Shown: in pieces, positions 16,174 through 25,053 of the stretch | How the letters are laid out: each line of letters begins with the position of its first letter | Position numbering within the stretch: position 1 is the stretch's first letter | Source of the DNA: Burkholderiaceae bacterium | GTDB lineage: Bacteria > Pseudomonadota > Gammaproteobacteria > Burkholderiales > Rhodocyclaceae | NCBI GenBank assembly: GCA_021738065.1 | Contig: JAIPCT010000020.1 | Coordinates: forward strand, 1-45,557 | DNA: 45,557 nucleotides | Direction: 5' to 3' | Program-made: the position numbers and the translations under genes | Notes under the pieces: model-generated | Seen by the model: only the letters and a program-made list of their open reading frames with translations | Database searches by the model: none | What the model was told of the DNA's origin: nothing

Positions 16174-18663
16174 TCAGCCTGCGAGAAACTCCCGTCTGAA
16201 ATCGGCTACCGCCATGGGTTTCCCGCGCAGATAACCTTGCATCTCGTCGCACCCGGCATCGAGCAAAAACTCGCGCTGGGACTCCGTTTCGACGCCTTCG
16301 GCGATCAGCTTCAATTGCAGGCTGTGGCCGAGCGCGATCACGGCGCGGACAATCGCCGCGTCTTCCGCGTCCCCGGGCAGACCCCGCACGAAGCTTTGGT
16401 CGATTTTCAGCTTGTTGAGCGGCAGACGCTTGAGATACGCCAACGACGAATAACCGGTTCCGAAATCATCCACTGCCAGACAGATGCCCATCGCGCGAAG
16501 TTCGTGCAGCACCCGCACGCTGTTCTCCGCCTGGGTCATGATCGCGCTCTCGGTAATCTCCAGTTCCAGAAGCGTCGGCGTCAGCCCGGTTGCCTTGAGT
16601 ACTTCGCTGACCGTGCCCAGAATCTTTCCGCGACGAAACTCGACCCCCGAAACGTTGATCGAAAGCATTCCGGGATCGAGCCCGGCCCGCACCCATTCGG
16701 CCCACTGGGCGCAGGCAGAGCGCTGCACCCACTCGCCGAGCATGACAATAAGCCCCGACTCTTCGGCCAGCGGGATGAAGTTCATCGGTGGTACCAGGCC
16801 TTGCCGGGAGTGCTGCCAGCGCACCAGCGCCTCGGCACCGGTCAATGCGCCGGTCTTGAGCGAGAATTTCGGCTGCAGATAGACCCGCAACTCATCACGC
16901 TCAATGGCCCGGCGCAATTCCGTTTCCATCCTGAAGCGATCAAGCGATGACTGCGTCAACTCGTTGGTGAAAAACTCGAAGGTATTGCGACCTCTTTCCT
17001 TGGCCCGATACATTGCAGCGTCGGCTTGCTTGATCAAGCCTGCCGAATCATTTCCATCCTGCGGAAAGAGACTGATGCCGATGCTGGCGCCGATATAGAA
17101 CTCCTGCTCGGCTTTCACCGGATTTTGGCGCAACTCGTCGAGTATTTTTTCGGCGATGCGCGAAGCCATCGCCGGTTCGTGAATCCCCTCCATGACGATC
17201 ACGAATTCGTCTCCGCCGAGCCGGGCAACCGTATCCGACTCCCGTGTCAGGGTCGCGATGCGCCGCGCCACGTCGCGCAAAACGCCATCGCCGACATGGT
17301 GGCCCAGGCTGTCATTGATGTTCTTGAAACGATCCAGGTCGATGAATAGCACGGCCACTTGCGAGTTTTCTCGATGGGCGCGCAGCAGCGCCACGCGCAG
17401 GCGATCCTCCAGCAGCAGACGATTCGGCAGGCCCGTCAAGTGGTCGTGATGGGCCTGATGATCGAGCAGTTCGTTGGCGCGCTTGAGTTCGGAAATGTCC
17501 GAAAAGACACCCACGTAGTGCCTGGTCCCGCCGTCGGCATCGGTGACGGCGCTGATCGTCAGCGACTCGGGATACAGGCGGCCGTCCTTGCGCTTGTTCC
17601 AAATCTCGCCTTGCCAGCGGCCGTGGCGCACGATGTCGCCCCACATCTTGCTATAGAAGTTCGCGTCCTGGCGGTCGGACTTCAGTATCCTGGGATTGAG
17701 CCCGATCACCTCATCCTCGCTGTACCCGGTGATTTCCGTGAAGGCTCGATTGACCGCGATGATCGATCCGTCCGGTGCGGTGATGACAATGCCTTCGGCA
17801 CTGCTTTGAAACACCGTCGCCGCCTGCCGCATGCGTTCTTCCATGTGCTTGCGCTCGGTGATGTCGAACATGACGCCGATGATGCCGCCGACCTTGCCGT
17901 CCCGGTCTGAAAATGTGGCCTTGTTGATGATCACATCGCGCAGCTCGCCGCCGGCCGACTGAACCTGCACTTCATAGGCGTGCGATCCCGGATTGCGCAA
18001 CAGTTCATCATCGCTTAATTGGGATTGATCGGCCAGTTCCTTGCCGGTGATCTCATGCACCGTTGCGCCGAGCCACTCGCTGCGCTTGTTCCCGGTGAAA
18101 TCCAGATAGCGCTGGTTGCATCCGAGGTAGCGTCCCTCGCGATTTTTGTAGAACACCGGACCGGGGATCGCCTCGATGAGTTGTTCCATAAAATTCAGCT
18201 GTATGGCGAGTTCGGCCGTACGCTCGGCAATGCGCTGTTCCAGCTCATCGTGACTCTGACGCAAGGCATCCTCGGCTGCGCGGCGGGCAGTGATGTCTTC
18301 AAACAGCCATACCGAGCCTGCCGCCGGATTGCCTGCTTCGACCGGGCTGCCGATTACATGGCAACAGATGGGCGAACCATCGCGACGGACATGGTCTGAA
18401 TAATCATCGAAGACCCCCGCCTCGGCAAGCATCGGATAGACCCGGGCGCCGTGCGCGGCCCATGCCTCTTCGTCGGCGAACAGCACCCGCGTCGATTTCC
18501 CGATCAATTCGCCACGGGGGTACCCGAACATCGCTTCAAACTGCGGATTGCAGCGCAGGATCACCCGCTCCCGCACAAAAAGAATGCCGGTATGGGCGCG
18601 TTCAAAGATCAGTTCGTGCTCTCGCAAGCGCAGCGCCGCAGCTTCGTCAATGCTCGGTGTCAT
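16174..18663 (-). CDS. PAS-PAS-PAS-GGDEF-EAL cyclic-di-GMP enzyme
   Basis: 829 residues, no membrane helices, so a cytosolic sensor. Three PAS/PAC modules span about 15-130, 155-275 and 278-397, each ending in a FEDIT/FDITER/FSDIS-type PAC motif. A GGDEF domain follows with an intact RLGGDEF (483-487) and a product-inhibition RxxD site (474-477, RESD), five residues before it. An EAL domain then has TGAEALVRW (EAL at 611-613), the DDFGTGYSS loop and IAEGVET. Both catalytic sites look complete, so it may make and degrade c-di-GMP according to PAS input. The gene stands alone and is divergent from the lactate-type dehydrogenase. Confidence 0.93.
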   Translation of the reverse strand: MTPSIDEAAALRLREHELIFERAHTGILFVRERVILRCNPQFEAMFGYPRGELIGKSTRVLFADEEAWAAHGARVYPMLAEAGVFDDYSDHVRRDGSPICCHVIGSPVEAGNPAAGSVWLFEDITARRAAEDALRQSHDELEQRIAERTAELAIQLNFMEQLIEAIPGPVFYKNREGRYLGCNQRYLDFTGNKRSEWLGATVHEITGKELADQSQLSDDELLRNPGSHAYEVQVQSAGGELRDVIINKATFSDRDGKVGGIIGVMFDITERKHMEERMRQAATVFQSSAEGIVITAPDGSIIAVNRAFTEITGYSEDEVIGLNPRILKSDRQDANFYSKMWGDIVRHGRWQGEIWNKRKDGRLYPESLTISAVTDADGGTRHYVGVFSDISELKRANELLDHQAHHDHLTGLPNRLLLEDRLRVALLRAHRENSQVAVLFIDLDRFKNINDSLGHHVGDGVLRDVARRIATLTRESDTVARLGGDEFVIVMEGIHEPAMASRIAEKILDELRQNPVKAEQEFYIGASIGISLFPQDGNDSAGLIKQADAAMYRAKERGRNTFEFFTNELTQSSLDRFRMETELRRAIERDELRVYLQPKFSLKTGALTGAEALVRWQHSRQGLVPPMNFIPLAEESGLIVMLGEWVQRSACAQWAEWVRAGLDPGMLSINVSGVEFRRGKILGTVSEVLKATGLTPTLLELEITESAIMTQAENSVRVLHELRAMGICLAVDDFGTGYSSLAYLKRLPLNKLKIDQSFVRGLPGDAEDAAIVRAVIALGHSLQLKLIAEGVETESQREFLLDAGCDEMQGYLRGKPMAVADFRREFLAG

Positions 18664-18852
18664 GGCCTGATTCTATTACTAACGATATAAGTCTGAGGGA
18701 TCTGTCCACGCCAGTGGCCCAAGTTTGAATTTGGCGTACCCAAGTATCGACAGAGTAGCGTGTGAAACGTGCCGAGCCAGTATGTCGACTTCCGGGCGCA
18801 CCACGTCACGGCTAAGGCCAGTACTATGCGCCATCTATGGGGGAATAGCGTG

Positions 18853-20028
18853 ATGAACCTTGAAACTCGCGGACTCGGCCTGGCTCCCGGCACGGCGGGC
18901 GATTACCGGGAACTGGCGCGCCGGCGCCTGCCACGACAGTTTTTCGATTATCTGGACGGCGCCGCTTACGATGAGTTCACGGCCGGCGAAAATCTGGCCG
19001 CGTTTCGCCGCATTCAATTGCGTCAGCGCGTCCTGCGCGATGTCTCGCAGCTGAATCTGGGCACGCAGGTGCTGGGTCAGGCGCTTGCCATGCCGCTGAT
19101 CCTCGGCCCCCTGGGTCTGGCCGGCGTCATGGCGCGCCGGGCCGAGGCTCAGGCAGCGCGCGCCGCCGAAGGTTCGGGCGTGGCGTTTTGCGAATCGACC
19201 GTATCCATCTGCTCGATCGAGGAAGTGCGGGCCGCGACCACGGCGCCTTTCTGGTATCAGCTGTATGTAATGCGTGATCGAAGCTACGCCCGGGAGCTGA
19301 TGCATCGAGCCCAGGCCGCCGGCTGCCCGATACTGGTGCTGACGGTGGATCTGGCCGTGATGGGCACACGCTACCGCGACATCCGCAACGGCATGGCCGG
19401 CGTCCTGCCGCTGGCCGGCAAACTGACCAAGGCCTGGGACTTGGTCTCGCACCCGCGCTGGTTGCTCGATGTGGCGATCCGCGGCAAGCCGCTGATGTTC
19501 GGCAATCTGACCACGGCGGTGCCTGACGCGCGCAGCCTGCCCGAATTCAAGTCCTGGGTGGATAGTCAGTTTGATCCGCGCATCACTTGGGACGACCTGG
19601 CCTGGGTACGCCAGAACTGGTCCGGCAAGATTCTGCTCAAGGGCATTCTCGACGTGGACGATGCGCGCCAGGCCGCGGCAGCGGGTGCCGATGGCATCGT
19701 CGTCTCGAATCACGGCGGCCGCCAACTGGATGGGGTCGAAGCCAGCATCGACGCTCTGCCGCGAATTGTGGACGCCGTCGGCGACAAGCTTGAGGTATTG
19801 ATGGACGGCGGCGTGCGCAGCGGCCTGGATGTGGTGAAGGCGCTCGCGCTCGGCGCCAAGGCGTGCATGCTCGGCCGCGCCTGGGGCTACGCGGTGGCGG
19901 CCCGCGGCGAAGCCGGCGTGGCCCACATGCTCTCGGTCATGCGCAGCGAAATTGCGACGGCCATGGCGCTGTGCGGCGAAACCGACGTACGCCGCCTGAG
20001 CCGGGAAACGCTGCTCGGCCCGGACTGA
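18853..20028 (+). CDS. lldD: FMN-dependent L-lactate dehydrogenase / alpha-hydroxy acid oxidase
   Basis: 391 residues, the LldD length. Family features are RQFFDYLDGAAYDEFT near the N-terminus, LGPLGLAGVM, the FMN-phosphate region YQLYVMRDR, TVDLAVMGTRYRDIRNG, the lysine of ILLKGILDVDDA, the catalytic pair in SNHGGRQLD (His287, Arg290) and LMDGGVRSGLDVVKAL. It oxidises an L-2-hydroxy acid, most likely L-lactate, to the 2-oxo acid and feeds quinone or cytochrome. The exact substrate cannot be fixed by sequence; related enzymes use glycolate or mandelate. ATG at 18853 follows a GGGG tract about 10 nt upstream. Confidence 0.87.
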   Translation: MNLETRGLGLAPGTAGDYRELARRRLPRQFFDYLDGAAYDEFTAGENLAAFRRIQLRQRVLRDVSQLNLGTQVLGQALAMPLILGPLGLAGVMARRAEAQAARAAEGSGVAFCESTVSICSIEEVRAATTAPFWYQLYVMRDRSYARELMHRAQAAGCPILVLTVDLAVMGTRYRDIRNGMAGVLPLAGKLTKAWDLVSHPRWLLDVAIRGKPLMFGNLTTAVPDARSLPEFKSWVDSQFDPRITWDDLAWVRQNWSGKILLKGILDVDDARQAAAAGADGIVVSNHGGRQLDGVEASIDALPRIVDAVGDKLEVLMDGGVRSGLDVVKALALGAKACMLGRAWGYAVAARGEAGVAHMLSVMRSEIATAMALCGETDVRRLSRETLLGPD

Positions 20029-20043
20029 GCGGCCGACCTGAAT

Positions 20044-20071
20044 GTGCCGTAGCGCCAGCGCCGACTTTTCC
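20044..20071. repeat. R2 repeat copy in the lldD-hyfI spacer
   Basis: The segment ending GCCAGCGCCGACTTTTCC matches the coding copies at 15019-15045 and 41489-41515 over its last 18 nt, with two mismatches further left. It abuts the R1/MITE block. Confidence 0.6.
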
Positions 20072-20093
20072 GGCAGGGCACGAAAAGGCATTC

Positions 20094-20284
20094 ACCACGG
20101 CGACACGGCGAAAACTACCCATATATTGAGTCGGCTGTAATCCACTTGAACGTTCGCCCTGAGCTTGTCGAAGGGCATTCTGGGCTTCGACAAGCTCAGC
20201 CCGAACGGTGGTTTCAAGTTCAGAGGGGCCGGATCAATAGTTCCGCTGCTTGCTTTGCGCCGTGTCGCCGTGTTCGCCGTGGTC
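20094..20284. repeat. R1 B-arms flanking MITE copy 2
   Basis: A left B arm (20094-20113, ACCACGGCGACACGGCGAAA) and a right B' arm (20257-20284) enclose the 116-bp MITE, so the MITE appears nested in an R1 element. The right arm ends at the hyfI stop codon. Confidence 0.7.
20124..20239. mobile_element. 116-bp palindromic MITE, copy 2 (inverted relative to copy 1)
   Basis: Reverse complement of 10251-10366 with only two differences, both near one end. Terminal TATTGAGTCGGC and its imperfect mirror are present, with TA at each edge. Confidence 0.8.
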
Positions 20285-20804
20285 AAGCACTCGGTTTTTT
20301 CTTGCGAATCGCCGCCAGGATGCCCTGCATCAAGGCCAGCGGTGTTGGCGGACAACCGGGAATGCGCAGATCGACATCGATCACATTGGCGACGGCACCG
20401 CAACTGGCGTAGCTCTCGCCAAACACGCCGCCATTGCAACCGCAGTCGCCCACCGCGACGACCAGCTTGGGATCGGGGGTGCAGTCGTGGGCGATACGCA
20501 GCGCGTTCTCCATGTTTCGTGTCACCGGCCCGGTCACCAGCAGCATGTCCGCGTGGCGCGGACTGGCGACAAACTTGATGCCGCGTCCCTCAAGGTTGTA
20601 ATAGGGATTGTTGAGCGCATGAATCTCCAGCTCGCAGCCATTGCAGGAGCCGGCATCGACTTCGCGTATGGTCAGCGCCCGACCGAGCACATGCAGGATC
20701 TCGTCATGCAGCCGATCGACCTCGCGTTGCGGGCCATCCTCGGCGGCAGGCGCTGGCTCGGTGAGGATGCCGGTACGAAATATGTGCCTGAGTATTGGAA
20801 TCAT
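20283..20804 (-). CDS. HyfI/NuoB-like small subunit of a hydrogenase-related membrane complex
   Basis: 173 residues of the NuoB/HycG/HyfI fold, the subunit that holds the membrane-proximal 4Fe-4S cluster. Cluster cysteines are Cys54 and Cys57 (GSCNGCELE), Cys121 (VGDCGCNGG) and Cys151 (IPGCPPTP), so the cluster should form. MLLVTGPVTRNMENAL and the proline-rich PGCPPTPLALM are family hallmarks. It is the last gene of the SulP-Hyf operon. A 169-bp spacer separates it from the large subunit, and that spacer is open from a GTG overlapping the hyfG stop to a TGA overlapping this ATG. The gene ends against an R1 repeat arm. Confidence 0.87.
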   Translation of the reverse strand: MIPILRHIFRTGILTEPAPAAEDGPQREVDRLHDEILHVLGRALTIREVDAGSCNGCELEIHALNNPYYNLEGRGIKFVASPRHADMLLVTGPVTRNMENALRIAHDCTPDPKLVVAVGDCGCNGGVFGESYASCGAVANVIDVDLRIPGCPPTPLALMQGILAAIRKKKPSA

Positions 20805-20973
20805 GTCGTCCCCAGGAAACCAAGCGGTTCGGGCGTGAGACGGCCGCCGGCCCGGAGCTCACGCGCCGTGGGCGCGACAACGACCCCGCCCATGACCGGA
20901 GCCACCGGCAAGTGCCGCGCGTCGTGAGTTCGCAGGCATCCGCTCGGCGGAGAGTTGGTGGCGACGTGGCAGG

Positions 20974-22548
20974 TCACAAATCCACCCCGCTGTAGGAAAG
21001 ATTGAACGACTTGTTGATCAAGGGAAAATCGGGAACGATGTCTTTCACTACCGCATGTTCCAGCGCCGGCCAGGCCTGCCATGAAGGGTCGTGCGGGTGC
21101 ACGCGGGCCAGCCTGCCGTCAGTGCCGAACTGGACGCCGACCAGCACCTCACCGCGCCAGCCTTCGACCACGCCAAGCCCCCTCGCTCCGGCGACGGGTG
21201 CGACGTCGACACGGCTGGCGCTTTGCGGCATGGCCACGGCCAGTTGGCGCAGCAGACGCAGCGATTCGGCGATTTCCGCAAAGCGCACCGCCACACGCGC
21301 CGCCACGTCGCCGCGCTCATCGGTGACTGGGCGCACCCCCAAGACGGCGTAGGGCGGTGGCGGGGTGTAGCCCTGCCGATGCGCCCGCCCATCGAGCAGA
21401 ACGCCGCAGGCGCGGGCGGCCATACCGGTCAGCGACAGTTCGCGCGCCAGTGCGATGTCGATGAAGCCGGTGGTCGCAAAACGATCCTGCAAGCCGGCAT
21501 GCTCGCCGTAAAGCTTGCCCAGTTTGGCCACTTCGTCGCCGATGACAGCGCATTGATCGACTATCGCGTCAAACGCTGCGGGCTCGACATCTGCGGCGAC
21601 ACCGCCCGGCACAATGCAATCCATCATCAAACGATGGTCGAACACTTGATGGTTCAAACGCAGCCAGTCTTCCTTCAGGCGCAGAAACTGTGTGAGACCG
21701 AAGGCGAAGGCGGCATCGTTACCCAAAGCGCCGAGGTCGCCAAGATGATTGGCCACGCGCTCGCGTTCCAGCATCAGCGCGCGCAACAGCAAGGCCCGCG
21801 GCGGCACCTCGACCCGGCACGCCGCCTCGACCGCGTCGGCATAGGCCCAGGCGTAGGCACAGGTCGAGTCACCGGAAACGCGACCCGCCAGACGCGCACC
21901 CTGCGCCACATCGGCACCGATGAACAGCTTTTCGACACCCTTGTGCTGGTAGCCCAGGCGCTGCTCCAAACGCAGCACGCGCTCGCCGATGACGGAAAAC
22001 CGGAAGTGGCCCGGCTCGATGATGCCGGCATGAATCGGACCGACCGGAATTTCGTGCGCGCCCTCGCCGCCGACCTGGACGAAATCGTAGTCACTGGGCG
22101 CGTTTTCGAAGCCCGCGCCCATCGCCTCGGCCGGCACGGCGTCATGGCGCAGCGGATACCAGTCAGCCGGCCAGGCGCCATGGCGCAGCCAGGGCCGCTG
22201 ATCACCGCCGTCGGTGGCGATGCCGACCATGTCGCGGGTGGCGCGCTGCATTCGGTTGGCGGCCGGGAACTTGCGCGACAAATCGGGGTAGCAGGGCTCA
22301 TCGGCTGGCAGTTCAAGGGTCAGCCAGGCGTGGCCTTGATTCAGGCCGAAAACGCAATGCAGGCGAAAGCCGCCGCCGCGTTGCCGTTCGTCGCTGCCCC
22401 AGATGGCCGCCAGGCGGCCTCCGGCGAGATGCGCGGCGGCAGTGAAATCGAGCAGCGCTTCACGGCTTGGCGCGCGACCGCGCCAGACCGGTGCGCCGAT
22501 TCCGGGCTGCGGCGTGAACTCAATGGTGGTGTCGTCGCAAAGGAACAT
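20974..22548 (-). CDS. HyfG/NuoCD-like subunit lacking NiFe-binding cysteines
   Basis: 524 residues: an N-terminal NuoC-like domain (about 1-130) fused to a NuoD/HycE-like domain. Conserved anchors are GPIHAGIIEPGHFRF, RLGYQHKGVEKLF, ERERVANHLGDLG and GRAHRQGY. In hydrogenases the first metal motif is RVCGIC; here the aligned stretch is RVSGDS (Ser225, Ser228). The C-terminal DPCxxC is replaced by FPLINKSFNLSY. The protein therefore cannot hold a NiFe centre and is not a hydrogenase. It resembles the large subunit of energy-converting hydrogenase-related (Ehr) complexes. Its ATG lies 2 nt after a 58-codon ORF in the same operon. Confidence 0.87.
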   Translation of the reverse strand: MFLCDDTTIEFTPQPGIGAPVWRGRAPSREALLDFTAAAHLAGGRLAAIWGSDERQRGGGFRLHCVFGLNQGHAWLTLELPADEPCYPDLSRKFPAANRMQRATRDMVGIATDGGDQRPWLRHGAWPADWYPLRHDAVPAEAMGAGFENAPSDYDFVQVGGEGAHEIPVGPIHAGIIEPGHFRFSVIGERVLRLEQRLGYQHKGVEKLFIGADVAQGARLAGRVSGDSTCAYAWAYADAVEAACRVEVPPRALLLRALMLERERVANHLGDLGALGNDAAFAFGLTQFLRLKEDWLRLNHQVFDHRLMMDCIVPGGVAADVEPAAFDAIVDQCAVIGDEVAKLGKLYGEHAGLQDRFATTGFIDIALARELSLTGMAARACGVLLDGRAHRQGYTPPPPYAVLGVRPVTDERGDVAARVAVRFAEIAESLRLLRQLAVAMPQSASRVDVAPVAGARGLGVVEGWRGEVLVGVQFGTDGRLARVHPHDPSWQAWPALEHAVVKDIVPDFPLINKSFNLSYSGVDL

Positions 22549-22550
22549 CG

Positions 22551-22727
22551 TCAGGCCTGCCCCAGGCTATGCCGACTCAGCCAGTATTCAATCGTGCGCA
22601 CGCCGCGGCAGAGCCACATCAACGGCACGCTTTTTCCCGAGAAACCCCACGGCGATTCCGGGCAGACCGAAGCCTGCACATCAGGCGCGATGCCGATACC
22701 AGAAGAGGAAGGAAACAAGAAAGTCAT
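22551..22727 (-). CDS. 58-residue small protein between hyfF and hyfG, unknown
   Basis: An ATG ORF starting 4 nt after the hyfF stop and ending 2 nt before the hyfG ATG, so it exactly fills the gap. The product begins MTFLFPSSSGIGIAPDVQAS, contains two cysteines (VCPESPWGF and MWLCRGV), and ends in an amphipathic, Trp/Tyr/Arg-bearing segment TIEYWLSRHSLGQA. There is no clear membrane helix and only a weak ribosome site, so translation would depend on coupling to hyfF. I recognise no family. Codon use is less biased in the first 15 codons, so a somewhat later start cannot be excluded. Confidence 0.5.
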   Translation of the reverse strand: MTFLFPSSSGIGIAPDVQASVCPESPWGFSGKSVPLMWLCRGVRTIEYWLSRHSLGQA

Positions 22728-22731
22728 GGTA

Positions 22732-24189
22732 TTAGCCGAGCATCTTTGCCGCTTCGTGAAACCAGCGCGTCAGGTAAGGCGGAATGTACAAACCCAGCAT
22801 CAGCACGATGCCAAGATGGAGAAACACCGGCGTGATGGCCGGTGCGTGCGGCAGGCGTCTGGCCTCTGTCTCGCCGAACACCATCGGCTGCACTTTGCCA
22901 AAAATTGCGGCAAAGGCCACGCCGAGCGCCAGCAAGAGTATCGGCGTCGCCCAGGGGTAATGCTTCATGGCATGGGTGAGGATCATGAACTCGCTGGCAA
23001 ACACCCCGAAAGGCGGCATGCCGAGTATGGACAGGGTGCCGAGCATCAAGCCCCAGCCGATCAGCGGATTGATCTTGATCAGGCCGCGGATGTCGGCCAT
23101 CAACTGGGTTCCGGTCTTCTGCGTGGCATGGCCGACGGCGAAGAAGATGGCCGACTTGGTCAGCGAGTGCATGGTCATGTGCAGCAGACCGGCAAAATTG
23201 GCCACCGCGCCGCCCATGCCGAAAGCAAAGGTGATGAGGCCCATGTGCTCGATGGACGAATAGGCAAACATGCGCTTGACATCTTTCTGGCGGGACAGAA
23301 AGAAGGCGGCGACCAGCAGCGTGAACAAGCCGAAACCCATCATCAGATTGCCGGCGAAATTGCCCGGGATGGCGCCATCGGCCAGTACCTTGCAGCGCAG
23401 GATGGCATACAGCGCGACGTTGAGCAGCAGGCCGGAGAGCACGGCGGAAACCGGCGTCGGGCCTTCGGCGTGAGCATCCGGCAGCCAGTTGTGCAGCGGC
23501 GCCAGGCCCACCTTGGTGCCGTAGCCGACCAGCAGGAAGATGAAGGACAAGGCCATGATGTTGGGCTCGAGCTGGGCTTTGACGTCGATCAGATGCGTCC
23601 ACAGCAGTGCGTTGCCGCTTGCGCCCAGCACCCGCTCGGCGGCGAAGTAGAGCAGGATGGTGCCGAACAATGCCTGGGCAATGCCGACACCGCAGAGGAT
23701 GAAGTACTTCCACGCCGCTTCCAGGCTCGCCGGCGTCCGGTAGAGCGAAACCAGCAGCACGGTCGTCAGCGTCGCCGCTTCCATGGCCACCCAGAGCAAA
23801 CCCAGATTGTTGGTGGTCAGGGCCACCAGCATGGTGAACATGAAGAGCTGGTACATGCTCTTGTAGAGGCGCAGGCGCACCTCGGTGAGCTTGCCGTGCT
23901 CACGCTCGTTCTTCATGTAGGGGCCGGAAAAGATGCTGGTGGTCAGCCCGACGAAGGCCGTCAGCGCGACGAAAAATACGTTCAGCGAATCGATGAAGAA
24001 CTGCTCGCCAAAAGCGAAGCGGGGGCCGTTGGCGACAACCTCGACGGTCAGGCCGACCGAGGCGAGAAAGGTACCGAGACTGGCGACGATGTTGAGGTTG
24101 GGCGCCCAGGCGCGCTCGCCGACCACCGTCAGCAATGCGCCGCTGACAAGGGGAATGACGAGCATGAGGACAAAGAAATCCATCGCCAT
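22732..24189 (-). CDS. HyfF/NuoN-like antiporter-type membrane subunit
   Basis: 485 residues, about 13-14 membrane helices. It belongs to the Mrp antiporter/NuoLMN superfamily. The glutamate helix reads LGLLWVAMEAATLTTVLL. The lysine helix and following loop read GYGTKVGLAPLHNWLPDAH then GPTPVSAVLSGLLLN. A second broken-helix lysine region is near KRMFAYSSIEHMG, and FGVFASEFMIL is also present. Key ion-path residues are kept, so proton or sodium translocation is plausible. The ATG overlaps the hyfE TGA by one base (TGATG), meaning tight coupling. It is one of two such antiporter-like subunits in the operon. Confidence 0.9.
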   Translation of the reverse strand: MAMDFFVLMLVIPLVSGALLTVVGERAWAPNLNIVASLGTFLASVGLTVEVVANGPRFAFGEQFFIDSLNVFFVALTAFVGLTTSIFSGPYMKNEREHGKLTEVRLRLYKSMYQLFMFTMLVALTTNNLGLLWVAMEAATLTTVLLVSLYRTPASLEAAWKYFILCGVGIAQALFGTILLYFAAERVLGASGNALLWTHLIDVKAQLEPNIMALSFIFLLVGYGTKVGLAPLHNWLPDAHAEGPTPVSAVLSGLLLNVALYAILRCKVLADGAIPGNFAGNLMMGFGLFTLLVAAFFLSRQKDVKRMFAYSSIEHMGLITFAFGMGGAVANFAGLLHMTMHSLTKSAIFFAVGHATQKTGTQLMADIRGLIKINPLIGWGLMLGTLSILGMPPFGVFASEFMILTHAMKHYPWATPILLLALGVAFAAIFGKVQPMVFGETEARRLPHAPAITPVFLHLGIVLMLGLYIPPYLTRWFHEAAKMLG

Positions 24190-24857
24190 CAGTTGTCTTT
24201 CAGCCGTTCCATGTGATGGATGTCGAGACTGTCGAACTGGTCGCGGATCTGAAAGAAGAACACGCCGAGGATGATGACGCCGACCAGCACGTCGAGCGCA
24301 ATGCCAAGTTCCACCACCATCGGCATGCCATAGGTGGCGCTGGTGGCGGCCAGAAACAGGCCGTTTTCCATGGACAGGAAGCCGACCACCTGGGTGATGG
24401 CTTTCTGCCGCGTGATCATCATCAGGAACGCCAGCATTACCACGGCCAGGGCGATGCCCAGCGTGCCCCGCGTGATGGTGTGCGAGAGGTCGGATATCGG
24501 CAGCGCGACATTGAAGGCGACCATGACGAGGAAGAGCCCGACCAGCATCGTGGTCGGGATATTGATCAGCGCCTCGACTTCACCCTTTACCTTGAGCTTG
24601 CGCACCAGACGATGCAGGATCCAGGGCAGCAGCAACACCTTGAGCAGCAGCGTCAGTCCGGCCGAGTAGTACAGATGCATCTGGCCGGTCGTCATGGCCG
24701 CCACCAGCGTCGCCAGACACAAAGCCAATCCCTGCAGGGCAAACAGATTGATCAACGCCAGCACCCGGCGCTGCGCCAGCATGGCGAAGGCCAGCAGCAG
24801 AATCACCGCCGCGAAGAGATTGATGAGCTGGGCGGAAAACGGAATAGCAGCGCTCAT
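24189..24857 (-). CDS. HyfE-like (NuoK-related) membrane subunit
   Basis: 222 residues and about six to seven membrane helices, the HyfE length. NuoK-like features appear in the last third: ITQVVGFLSMENGLFLAATS and VVELGIALDVLVGVIILGVF, with the conserved acidic residues in membrane helices. A good ribosome site (AGGGAAA) precedes the ATG at 24857. A 196-bp spacer separates it from hyfC; that spacer is an open frame from a TTG at the hyfC stop, but its peptide looks like a GC-rich shadow. It ends in a short cytoplasmic tail (SLDIHHMERLKDN). Confidence 0.88.
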   Translation of the reverse strand: MSAAIPFSAQLINLFAAVILLLAFAMLAQRRVLALINLFALQGLALCLATLVAAMTTGQMHLYYSAGLTLLLKVLLLPWILHRLVRKLKVKGEVEALINIPTTMLVGLFLVMVAFNVALPISDLSHTITRGTLGIALAVVMLAFLMMITRQKAITQVVGFLSMENGLFLAATSATYGMPMVVELGIALDVLVGVIILGVFFFQIRDQFDSLDIHHMERLKDN

Positions 24858-25053
24858 ACGTTTTCCCTGCAACGCAGTGCGGGTGCCGGGCCGTCCCAGG
24901 GCCCTCGCCGAGTTGGAGGGCAAACCCCCACGTCACGCGCCGGAGGCGCAACAGGTACAGTATCCGGATGCAAAGCGCCCCGTAATTGATGCGCGCAGCG
25001 AACCTGCAGACTCCTCCCCAGACGGGGCGGCAGGGAGGGGTGAGCCAAGAGCT

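Noticed and set aside
20974-22548. Active NiFe hydrogenase (Hyd-4/formate hydrogenlyase)
   Set aside because: All four metal-binding cysteines are missing, and no ferredoxin, formate dehydrogenase or hydrogenase maturation gene is present.
21091-24216. 1041-residue plus-strand open frame opposite hyfG-hyfF
   Set aside because: Shadow of the minus-strand genes. It is His/Gln/Arg-rich with no domain, while the opposite frames have clear complex I-type motifs.
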